Shown: piece by piece, positions 15,815 through 23,622 of the stretch
How the letters are laid out: each line of letters opens with the position of its first letter
Numbering within the stretch: position 1 is the stretch's first letter
Assembly: GCA_024691105.1 (NCBI GenBank)
Contig: JAILNY010000163.1
Span: 1-52,799 of the forward strand
Source: Treponema sp.
GTDB taxonomy: Bacteria; Spirochaetota; Spirochaetia; Treponematales; Treponemataceae
Length of the DNA: 52,799 nt
Direction of reading: 5' to 3'
Notes under the pieces: model-generated
What the model saw: only the letters and a program-made list of their open reading frames with translations
Database searches by the model: none
What the model was told of the DNA's origin: nothing
Made by a program: the position numbers and the translations under genes

Positions 15815-15846
15815 ATTATAACATATAAATATGACAGTTCCTGTCA
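15815..15846 (-). promoter_or_regulatory. Leaderless-type promoter with a 15-bp dyad at -35
   Basis: Minus strand: TATAAT at 15820-15815, six bases before ATG. No good -35 hexamer is present; instead TGACAG-N3-CTGTCA (15832-15846) occupies that position. It is also just beyond the stop of the EamA gene. A protein-binding operator is plausible. Confidence 0.5.
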
Positions 15847-15848
15847 CA

Positions 15849-16736
15849 TTATATTAATTTTTTTTCACTCAAAAATAATCCTGCAATAGTCATGGCCGCA
15901 CCAAGTGCACCAAGCACTGTGATTTTTTCACCCAGTACAAAAAATGCAAAAACAATCGTTACGACAGGAATAAGATAAAGCCCGCAGCTTACTTTTACAG
16001 TTCCTACAATTTTACAAGCCTTGTTCCATGCTGCAAAACAAAAACCGCTTGCAATTATTCCAAGAAACAAAAGACATAGAATGTTCATAAGTTTTGTAAA
16101 ACGTTCAACACCCGGTGCGACATCATTATGATTTCCAAAAAACATAAGTGGAATCATCATTAAAACTGCAAAAAAGAAAATGCGGCGTGTGGCACAAATC
16201 TGATTATAATTCTTCTTATTGATAAGTGAAACCAAAACAGAATATGCTCCCCAGCAGACTGCCGAAACAAGCGCAAGAAAATCTCCCTTTGGATTCAGCT
16301 TCAATTCAGTATTTCCATTAAAACAAACAAGAACAATTCCAGCAATCGAAATAACAAAACCGATTATAAACCACAGAGAAAGATGTTTTTCCTTTAAGAA
16401 AATCTGGCTGAATATCGCAGTAAACAGCGGACAGATACTTACGATTACACTTACGTTTGATGCATTCGTGTAATTAATCGCGATGTTTTCAAACAGCTGA
16501 TAAAGAATTACTCCAAAAAATCCTGCAAGCGCAAAAAGAATGTTATCTTGCGCTGCAATTTTTTCATACTTAGGTCGTAAAATCCATAAACCAATGTAGG
16601 CAGCAATAAATCTATAAAAAAGAATTTCCAAAGGCGTAAAATCATTAAGAAGATATTTTGTGCATACAAAAGTTATTCCCCAGAAAAATACACAGGCAGC
16701 CGCAAGAAGATAACCAAAAAATTTTTTATCACTCAT
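15849..16736 (-). CDS. EamA/DMT-family transporter
   Basis: The protein of about 295 residues has ten predicted membrane helices in two EamA halves: FFGYLLAAACVFFWGITFV and NDFTPLEILFYRFIAAYIGL at the start, and GDFLALVSAVCWGAYSVLVS beginning the second half. The end is LGEKITVLGALGAAMTIAG. Members export or import metabolites; the substrate is not predictable. ATG 16736 overlaps the ankyrin gene's stop by 8 bases (ATGAGTGA); ATG 16751 is the other candidate. It is read with the ankyrin/LRR cluster upstream. Confidence 0.9.
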   Translation of the reverse strand: MSDKKFFGYLLAAACVFFWGITFVCTKYLLNDFTPLEILFYRFIAAYIGLWILRPKYEKIAAQDNILFALAGFFGVILYQLFENIAINYTNASNVSVIVSICPLFTAIFSQIFLKEKHLSLWFIIGFVISIAGIVLVCFNGNTELKLNPKGDFLALVSAVCWGAYSVLVSLINKKNYNQICATRRIFFFAVLMMIPLMFFGNHNDVAPGVERFTKLMNILCLLFLGIIASGFCFAAWNKACKIVGTVKVSCGLYLIPVVTIVFAFFVLGEKITVLGALGAAMTIAGLFLSEKKLI

Positions 16737-18387
16737 AAACAAATTCAGCATTTGGGCAATCTTCTATCGCGTTTTCTTCAATTTTTGGTGAACGAGATTT
16801 GATAATTATCTTTTTTAGCGAAGGGCATTTGTAAAATGCTTCGTGTTGAATTTCTTCTACAGTTGCAGGAACTACAATATAATCCAGCTTATCTAAAAAA
16901 GTAAAAGAATAGCGTTGTATTTTTTTTATACCGTCCGGAATTACTACTTCTTCAAGATCAGTAAAATTTTCAAGGCGATATTCATAAATATCAGCTTCTT
17001 TATTTTTGTCATTCACTTTGAATGGTGGAAAAATTATATGCTTTACATTTGGAATTTCCATATAATATCTGTCGTCAATAAATTCCTCTGGCATATATTC
17101 TGTTAAATCAAGTGTTACTGGAACTGAAAGAGTCGTCAGCACTCTGCAAATGTACTCGCGACCAGGACCGTTCTTTGAATGCACTTTCAAAACAATATCG
17201 TCTTTTGGATTTAAATTTTCAAGAACCTCAAATACAGATTTTTCATCAAATGAATAAATTACTTTTCCATTTTTACGCTCTATAAAAACATCTTCTGGAA
17301 TAGCAAAATATTTATCAGCATTTTCCTTATCTTCGTGTGCCAACAAAAGTTTCTTTATATCAGCATACATTTGTTCGCAATACCACCATGCACCATTTGG
17401 ATTCGAAACTAATTCCATCAAAGTTTTACCATCCGGAGTTTTTTTAGATGGATCTGCACCAAGCTCAAGAAGTGTTTTTACAACAGATGTATATCCCATT
17501 GTTGCAGCAAGAGTAAGTGGCGTAAAACCATCTTTATTCTTTACTTCAAGATTTGCACCCAATGCAGCAAGCTCTCTGATTCTTTCACTTGTATCACCAA
17601 ACTTGTCAGCTAGTGACACACAGTTAAAAAGTGGAATAGTCTGATCGTCTTTTTTTGTATTTCCATTTATATTCACGCCTTTTTCTTTAAGAATTTTTAG
17701 CAACTCAAAATCAGGAAAATAAAAAATTGGTGGAATCGCAGAAACAGAATCTTCAAATGCACTTATATAATATAGAATAGCAAATGCATTATCCCCATAC
17801 TTTGTTTTTGCCTTAACATTCGCACCACGTTCTATAAACAGACGTCTTGTACCTATAACATCATCATCCCATCCACCTATGCCACTACAGGCAGCTAAAA
17901 AAGGTGTTAACCCTCTGACATCCTTTGCTTCAAGCTTTGCACCATTATCAAGATAAAATGCACACAATTCTTTTCTACCATAATATGCGGCAACATGAAG
18001 CGGCGTTGATTTATCGTTATTTACTGAATTGATTTTTGCACCATTTTTTACAAGAAGCTTTGCGTTTTCTTCGTAGTTCCAGAAACCACTTGCTACGTGC
18101 AATGGATAATCTCCATCATCATTGCAGACACGATTTACGTCAGCTCCATTATCAATCATAAATTGAAGAACTTCAGTCTTTTTTTCTATTCCATAATAAA
18201 TTGCAGTCTTACTTTCTTTATCAACCTGATTAAAATCAATTGGAAAAATTTTCTTTAGTGACTCGACATCATTTACATCTTTAAATATTTCGCTCCAGTC
18301 AAGATCTTCGTTTTCATTAAGCGGAAAAGCAAAAAAAGAAATTCCGCAGGCGATTAGCATAAGAAGAGCATACTTTTTTAATTTCAT
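16729..18387 (-). CDS. Exported ankyrin-repeat protein with C-terminal BspA-type leucine-rich repeats (copy 2)
   Basis: The 552-residue protein has an N-terminal hydrophobic signal (MKLKKYALLMLIACGISFFA). Repeated ankyrin units follow from about residue 60 to 335, for example DGDYPLHVASGFWNYEENAKL, KSTPLHVAAYYGRKELCAFY, and DGFTPLTLAATMGYTSVVKT. After a linker, LRR_5-type repeats end the protein: LEEVVIPDGIKKIQRYSFTF, DYIVVPATVEEIQHEAFYKC and LKKIIIKSRSP. GAGGT precedes ATG. It is a paralogue, with the same domain order, of the protein at 19163-20806, separated by a small membrane protein. It is probably a periplasmic or surface protein-binding protein; partner unknown. Confidence 0.87.
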   Translation of the reverse strand: MKLKKYALLMLIACGISFFAFPLNENEDLDWSEIFKDVNDVESLKKIFPIDFNQVDKESKTAIYYGIEKKTEVLQFMIDNGADVNRVCNDDGDYPLHVASGFWNYEENAKLLVKNGAKINSVNNDKSTPLHVAAYYGRKELCAFYLDNGAKLEAKDVRGLTPFLAACSGIGGWDDDVIGTRRLFIERGANVKAKTKYGDNAFAILYYISAFEDSVSAIPPIFYFPDFELLKILKEKGVNINGNTKKDDQTIPLFNCVSLADKFGDTSERIRELAALGANLEVKNKDGFTPLTLAATMGYTSVVKTLLELGADPSKKTPDGKTLMELVSNPNGAWWYCEQMYADIKKLLLAHEDKENADKYFAIPEDVFIERKNGKVIYSFDEKSVFEVLENLNPKDDIVLKVHSKNGPGREYICRVLTTLSVPVTLDLTEYMPEEFIDDRYYMEIPNVKHIIFPPFKVNDKNKEADIYEYRLENFTDLEEVVIPDGIKKIQRYSFTFLDKLDYIVVPATVEEIQHEAFYKCPSLKKIIIKSRSPKIEENAIEDCPNAEFVYE

Positions 18388-18427
18388 TTTTGACCTCGTA
18401 TTTTTAAAATTTAATTTTATTATAAAT

Positions 18428-19153
18428 TCAATTTTTTATTTTATCTACAATATTTTTGTTTTGCCGGCTAAGTTGTGAATAATATTTTTTTATGTTTTCT
18501 TCATCAATGCGACAGCGAGAATTTTTACTTACCGCAACGTAATATTCTTCGCGGATAATCGGATTTTTATAAGTATCAAAACTCATGATTTTATTCTTAA
18601 AACTATGCTGTAATACAAGATTATAATTTTTATAACTGCCATATTTTCCGCTATGCGAAATCTTTACAAATATATTATATGAAAAAATATCATCAGTCGA
18701 ACATAACTTTTTTGTATATAAAAAAGATTTTTTATAAATTCCTTCAGTACGAAGCTCCGTACGCGAAGCAGGACAAATCCAGAACGCCAGAATAACAGCC
18801 GCAAAATGAAGAATAAAATATATGACGTACAACCGTAAAATATTTTTTCGATATTTTTCTTTTGGTTTTACGTGCGGCTTGTTTGTATTTTCTTTATCAA
18901 GTATTTTTTTCCGGATTTTGCCTGCAAGGATTCCAAAATCAATAGTAAAAAAAAGTGAGGGAACAAGAAAGAAGAGAATCCCCATATTCATCTTAAATGC
19001 GATTACCTCTGGATTACTAAAGCATTGTTTTTTTGCAATCAAATAACTGAACAAAAGCAATCCAAAAATAATTGCACCAAATGGTATAAGCAAAGCAGAA
19101 ACTGCAAGATCGTATTTTAATTTTTTGACATCCTTCTTTTTCATCCCTTTCAT
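18428..19153 (-). CDS. Hypothetical membrane protein between the two ankyrin/LRR genes
   Basis: The 241-residue protein is not one I recognise. It has about three membrane segments (near residues 16-38, 52-75 and 108-128), a Lys-rich cytoplasmic stretch between the second and third, and a soluble C-terminal half of about 110 residues rich in Tyr, Lys and Ser. It starts 9 bases after the upstream ankyrin gene's stop with AGGG nearby, and the second ankyrin gene follows 40 bases later, so the three are probably one transcript. A role with the ankyrin proteins is suggested only by position. Confidence 0.75.
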   Translation of the reverse strand: MKGMKKKDVKKLKYDLAVSALLIPFGAIIFGLLLFSYLIAKKQCFSNPEVIAFKMNMGILFFLVPSLFFTIDFGILAGKIRKKILDKENTNKPHVKPKEKYRKNILRLYVIYFILHFAAVILAFWICPASRTELRTEGIYKKSFLYTKKLCSTDDIFSYNIFVKISHSGKYGSYKNYNLVLQHSFKNKIMSFDTYKNPIIREEYYVAVSKNSRCRIDEENIKKYYSQLSRQNKNIVDKIKN

Positions 19154-19162
19154 TCGACAGCC

Positions 19163-20806
19163 CTATTTTTCTACTTTGGCCACTGCATTTGGACAGCTAT
19201 TAAAAATATCATCCTGAAGAACTGTTTTGCCAGACTTTATTACAACTTCGGTTAGTTTCGGGCAGTTCCAAAATGCTCCTTCATAAATTTTGGTTACAGA
19301 CTCCGGGACGACAACTCGCCTAAGTTGCTTCATATTAAAAAAAGAAAACCTATCTATTATTTTAATTCCATCTGGAATAATCACTTCTTCCAAATCAGGA
19401 AAATTAGAAAGATTATAATGATAAAGGTCTGCTTCGATATTTTCTTCATAAGTTTTATGAGGTGAAAAAACTATCTTATAAATATCTTTGAGATAGAATA
19501 AATGCTGTCCAGCAATTAATTCTTCCGGATAATAATCTGTCAAATCAAGAATGACCGGATAATCATTCATTGAGAGGCAGCGTGTAATATAAGTTTTTCC
19601 ATAATCAGATTTTGCGTGAAGCCTTATTATATTATCGCCACGAACATCACAACTCCAAAGGGCTTCAAAAATTGTTGTCTCATCGACATCAAAAATTTTA
19701 TCATATTTCCCTGTATAAGTAACCTTTAAATTTTTATAAAATTCTTTCCAGTCGAAATTTTCCAGGCCCCCGGAATACATATTTAAAAGTGCTAAAATAT
19801 CTTCATACGCAAAAGATAAAATAGATTTTGATTCTATTTGCTCTTTGCAATAATCAAATAAAGAAAGTCCATCCAGCTTTTTATTATAGTCTGCACCCGC
19901 TTTCAAAAGTGCTTTTACAGCATGAGTAAGTCCCATACGACAACTAAATACAAGAGGTGTCATTCCATAATCATCTTCTATTTCCGTATCTGCACCAAGA
20001 GAAACCAGTTCCCCTATTACATCTTCCGTTCCGCTTTGATATTTAGAATCACACACAAGGGCAAACAGCGGAGTGTATCCGTTTATGTTCTTTTGATTAA
20101 TGTCAACACCACGTTTTACAAGTTCTCTTAAAAAATCCAGATCAGCATCTAGTAAATAATAATTTCCACAGATATCAATATTTGATTCAAAAAGCAGATT
20201 AAAAAGATTTTCTTTGCCTTTATTTTTTACATAAACATTTGCTCCACGTTGTACCAGAAGACGACGTGTTCCGGCTATATCACCTAAATCAGACGTAGCG
20301 TAACAGGCAATCATCAAAGGAGTATAACCAGCTTCTTCTTTTGCGTCGATTTTAGCTCCATTATTCAACAAAAACTCACAAAGGTCTTTATTAGCATTTT
20401 GTGCTGCACCATGCAAAGGTGTCAGCTTATATTCATTTTTTGAATTTACATTAGCCTTATTTTTTACAAGACACGACGCAACATCAAAAGCTTCCACCGG
20501 ATCTGTAATACTGCATGCCCAATACAAAGGATAATTTCCATCATTATCACATACAAGATTTACTTTTGCTCCATGATCAATCAGATACTGAACAACTACA
20601 GGCCCTCGTTCTATTGCATAATAAAGGGCTGTATGTCCGTATTCATTCTTTCGATTAAAATCTACATTATCAACACAAGGCTTTTCACCTCTTTCTACCG
20701 CTTTACAAAAGTCAAACCAGTTAAAACCATCGACATCCCAGCCGGCTGCAAATATTGTTGAAAATGAAAATACAATTAATAAAACAGATAATATTTTTTT
20801 ATTCAT
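19163..20806 (-). CDS. Exported ankyrin-repeat protein with C-terminal BspA-type leucine-rich repeats (copy 1)
   Basis: The 547-residue protein has a cleavable signal peptide (MNKKILSVLLIVFSFSTIFA). About seven ankyrin units follow, such as YGHTALYYAIERGPVVVQYL, YKLTPLHGAAQNANKDLCEF, AGYTPLMIACYATS and YGMTPLVFSCRMGLTHAVKA. The C-terminal LRR_5 repeats run from about 455: LEEVIIPDGIKIIDRFSFFN, RRVVVPESVTKIYEGAFWNC, LTEVVIKSGK. The layout equals that of the copy at 16729-18387, implying tandem duplication. It follows a TPR gene by 9 bases. Likely an envelope protein-binding scaffold; partners unknown. Confidence 0.88.
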   Translation of the reverse strand: MNKKILSVLLIVFSFSTIFAAGWDVDGFNWFDFCKAVERGEKPCVDNVDFNRKNEYGHTALYYAIERGPVVVQYLIDHGAKVNLVCDNDGNYPLYWACSITDPVEAFDVASCLVKNKANVNSKNEYKLTPLHGAAQNANKDLCEFLLNNGAKIDAKEEAGYTPLMIACYATSDLGDIAGTRRLLVQRGANVYVKNKGKENLFNLLFESNIDICGNYYLLDADLDFLRELVKRGVDINQKNINGYTPLFALVCDSKYQSGTEDVIGELVSLGADTEIEDDYGMTPLVFSCRMGLTHAVKALLKAGADYNKKLDGLSLFDYCKEQIESKSILSFAYEDILALLNMYSGGLENFDWKEFYKNLKVTYTGKYDKIFDVDETTIFEALWSCDVRGDNIIRLHAKSDYGKTYITRCLSMNDYPVILDLTDYYPEELIAGQHLFYLKDIYKIVFSPHKTYEENIEADLYHYNLSNFPDLEEVIIPDGIKIIDRFSFFNMKQLRRVVVPESVTKIYEGAFWNCPKLTEVVIKSGKTVLQDDIFNSCPNAVAKVEK

Positions 20807-20815
20807 CCCTTTTTC

Positions 20816-21628
20816 CTAGTCAATATAATACTCAAGTCTCTCTTCCAGTTCTTTTTTAGAGCGGCCGTTTGCAATCGCCTTGCGCTCATAAATTTTTGCT
20901 TCGTCAGCATTTCCTTCGATGCTATAAATAATATACAAAAGTGTCATCGGCTGAACAAAATCATTTTTAATTTCTATCGCTTTCTTTGCATGTTCAATTG
21001 CTTCTTCAAATTTTCCATCTTCAAAATAAGTCCATGCGACATTATCAAGAGCATTATAGTTTTTTGGATCAACATAAAGAGCAGCCTTGGCCGCTTCATA
21101 AGCATTTTCATATTCACCACATGCCCTGTAGCAATGAATTAAATTAGAATGAATTGTTGAATCAGCATAACCTTTGACAATCATGCTTTTATAAATTTCA
21201 ATTTCTTTTTGAGCATTTCCTTTATCAGAATAAGTGAGGGCAAGAAAAAGATTTACACAATATTTTTCAGTCTTTGTCGTGCATTCTGGAATAAGAGAAT
21301 CAAATATTTTTATTGCTGCATCAAATTTATTTTCGTTAAAATATTTAATTCCCTTCAAAAGCTTATCAAGTTTTTTAGGTTCTTCCGAAAATGAATCTTT
21401 AATATAATTTTGATATAACAATTCATATTGACTTATCGTTGTTTTATTGCGAGCCTGCTTTGTAACTTTAAAAATCGCAATTGCAAAACCTGCCATCGCT
21501 GCATAAATGTATTCTTTTTCAATTACATTAAATGCAGGATTTATAAAAGTGATGTAAGCCAGAAACAATGCAAGTTCAACAAAAATTACGCAAAAAACAA
21601 CAAGAAGAATTTTATAAAGTTTTGACAT
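20816..21628 (-). CDS. Membrane-anchored TPR-repeat protein
   Basis: The 270-residue protein has two N-terminal membrane helices (about residues 5-27 and 38-55), then about 200 residues of tetratricopeptide repeats, for example GKFEEAIEHAKKAIEIKNDF, GEYENAYEAAKAALYVDPKN and NKFDAAIKIFDSLIPECT. Such proteins act as protein-protein docking modules. Its ATG overlaps the flavin reductase stop (TAATG), and it ends 9 bases before an exported ankyrin protein, so translational coupling and a shared complex are plausible. Orientation across the membrane is not certain. Confidence 0.85.
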   Translation of the reverse strand: MSKLYKILLVVFCVIFVELALFLAYITFINPAFNVIEKEYIYAAMAGFAIAIFKVTKQARNKTTISQYELLYQNYIKDSFSEEPKKLDKLLKGIKYFNENKFDAAIKIFDSLIPECTTKTEKYCVNLFLALTYSDKGNAQKEIEIYKSMIVKGYADSTIHSNLIHCYRACGEYENAYEAAKAALYVDPKNYNALDNVAWTYFEDGKFEEAIEHAKKAIEIKNDFVQPMTLLYIIYSIEGNADEAKIYERKAIANGRSKKELEERLEYYID

Positions 21629-22185
21629 TACTTTAATCTCTTTCCGTCTTCAAATGCTTTACCTGTAATTGCACCAAGCTCTAAATATGTGTGGTTTACA
21701 GGATCATAAGTAATCGGCTTAAGTTTTGAAGGATCAATTTTTCCATCTGTTAAAACAGATTCGTCTGCTGCAACATTGATAATATTTCCGACAAGCTGTT
21801 CAGTTTTTTCATCATAACTTACCATCTCGCATTCAAGAACCATTTTTAATTCTTCAAAAACAGGCGCATTCACAACCTTACTTTTGACAGCGGTAAGTCC
21901 ACTCTTTTTAATTTTGTCCGGAACATCGTTTGCAGAAACAATTCCAACGTAATCGCATTCAACAACATGTTCACTGTCTGCAACACTCACAGTAAAAGCC
22001 TTTGTTTCTTTTACGTTTGCGACAGTCTTATGACTTTTATCAAGACAAATGCAAATCTGATTTGTATTATAAATTCCGCCCCATGCCGCATTCATTGCAT
22101 CAGGAACTCCGTCTTTGTCATAAGTTCCGATAATCAAAACCGGCATCGGATACAAAAAAGTTTTCTTTCCAAAATCAACCTTCAT
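21628..22185 (-). CDS. Flavin reductase-like (flavoredoxin family) protein
   Basis: The 185-residue protein has the flavin_reduct split-barrel features: FLYPMPVLIIGTYDKDGVPD, MNAAWGGIYNTNQICICLDK, HKTVANVKETKAFTVSVAD and the C-terminal YLELGAITGKAFEDGKRLK. It binds FMN and transfers electrons to or from protein or small substrates. AAGGAGG lies 6 bases before ATG, a strong site. It precedes the TPR/ankyrin genes with a 1-base overlap but shares no obvious function with them. Confidence 0.92.
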   Translation of the reverse strand: MKVDFGKKTFLYPMPVLIIGTYDKDGVPDAMNAAWGGIYNTNQICICLDKSHKTVANVKETKAFTVSVADSEHVVECDYVGIVSANDVPDKIKKSGLTAVKSKVVNAPVFEELKMVLECEMVSYDEKTEQLVGNIINVAADESVLTDGKIDPSKLKPITYDPVNHTYLELGAITGKAFEDGKRLK

Positions 22186-22235
22186 AAAATTCCTCCTTCA
22201 TTATGCTGAATTCTAACAAAGCGCGGTGTCGTTTA

Positions 22236-23621
22236 TTACAGCGCCACGCCCCATTTTTCAAAAACCTTTTTTACATCCTGTTTGACCCAATCCATGTAAG
22301 TTGCCTTATTTTTTTTGTAAATTTCTGAAACCTGGCTGGTTATCAAAGAATTGTTCTTTGATAAAAGATAATCGTAAATAGGAATCGCAATATGTCCGTT
22401 CTGTTCAGTTTTTAGATGATTCAAAAGAGCTTGATCCACAGAATCATCAGCAAAGCGGTTTAAATACTTAAAAAAATCTTTAAAACTACTAACAGTAATG
22501 TCAGGCAATTTTTTGATGAATATTTGTTTTACGTCATAGTTTTCGTTTAAAAGTGTTTCGATACAAAAAGCGACAAATTTTTCAAAATCCAAAACATACT
22601 CGTCCGAATTGTTTACCGTTGCGATCATACAATCAAGAGCACGGTTTTTGTCATGGTTGTAAAGATTTTTAGCAATTGTCAAATTGGCAATATTATATTT
22701 TCCCCATATCTCAAACAATATATCGTCATAAAATCCATCGCTATATGAACTCAGAGCGTCTGCGATATATTTAAGATGATATTTTTGAATTTTTTTATTT
22801 ATCTTTGGTGAAAAAACTTTGAGCAGTTCTTTTCTTGAAAATTCATCTTTAAACATTGCAAGCGAATTGTAAAAATCACTCCACTCTGAATAATAATATT
22901 CTGATGGCAAAATCGAATCCATATATTCATCAAAAAAAGGTTTTAAAGAATCATTTAAAATATATGGGCAGGCTTCAAAAAACAGAGTCTTGTCTTTTTT
23001 ATCTTTGAGCGAAAGAATCAGTTCGTAATCGTCTTTTTCCTGATACTTTGCAAGCGCAAAAATTGCAACTTCATTTCCTTCCAGTGCCCATTGCTTTGTA
23101 AGTTTATAAAGTTCCGGAGATTTAGTTTCACTGTGCAAAAGAAAAATTGCATGATTCAACGGAGATCGATTTTTTAAAAGCTGAATGTCAATTTTTTGCT
23201 TTGTGTTTTGTGAGATTTTAGACTCCAGGACATCAAGAAAAATATCTCCGACCATTTCGTTCATGATAATACAACCGAACATGGTTTCGATTACTTCCGT
23301 GTCGGAAAGTGCATCGAGTGCAATTTTGTCCCAGTCCATTTTTTCGTTGCGTTCGATAAGTGCCTGAAGCGCATACGCACGGATTACGCCGTTTTTGTCG
23401 GAAAGAAGTTTTTTAAGTTTGGCCCCTGTTGCAGAATCCCTTACAGTTTTATAAAGCATATACTGCTCAGGTGTATGTGCGTCTTCAGAAACAGCAGATC
23501 CCATATAGCAGTTGTTTTCCCGCATTTTATTAAGGACAGAATTAATTTTACCATCAGCATGACAGGACTCGAGAGCAAAAATAAAAGTTAAAAGAATAAA
23601 TATTTTCTTCATGTCCTTCAT
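22236..23621 (-). CDS. Exported HEAT-repeat-like protein
   Basis: The protein of up to 461 residues has an N-terminal signal (KKIFILLTFIFALESC) whose Cys may be lipidated by the relaxed spirochaetal lipobox. The body is all-helical with HEAT/armadillo-like units: LKKLLSDKNGVIRAYALQAL and EVIETMFGCIIMNEMVGDIF near the start, then more divergent helices. I do not recognise a catalytic motif. Start is at ATG 23621 or 23612. It is immediately downstream (1 base) of the pyrK-pyrD fusion stop and upstream of the flavin reductase, so it may be transcribed with the pyrimidine genes. Role unknown. Confidence 0.8.
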   Translation of the reverse strand: MKDMKKIFILLTFIFALESCHADGKINSVLNKMRENNCYMGSAVSEDAHTPEQYMLYKTVRDSATGAKLKKLLSDKNGVIRAYALQALIERNEKMDWDKIALDALSDTEVIETMFGCIIMNEMVGDIFLDVLESKISQNTKQKIDIQLLKNRSPLNHAIFLLHSETKSPELYKLTKQWALEGNEVAIFALAKYQEKDDYELILSLKDKKDKTLFFEACPYILNDSLKPFFDEYMDSILPSEYYYSEWSDFYNSLAMFKDEFSRKELLKVFSPKINKKIQKYHLKYIADALSSYSDGFYDDILFEIWGKYNIANLTIAKNLYNHDKNRALDCMIATVNNSDEYVLDFEKFVAFCIETLLNENYDVKQIFIKKLPDITVSSFKDFFKYLNRFADDSVDQALLNHLKTEQNGHIAIPIYDYLLSKNNSLITSQVSEIYKKNKATYMDWVKQDVKKVFEKWGVAL

Positions 23622-23622
23622 C

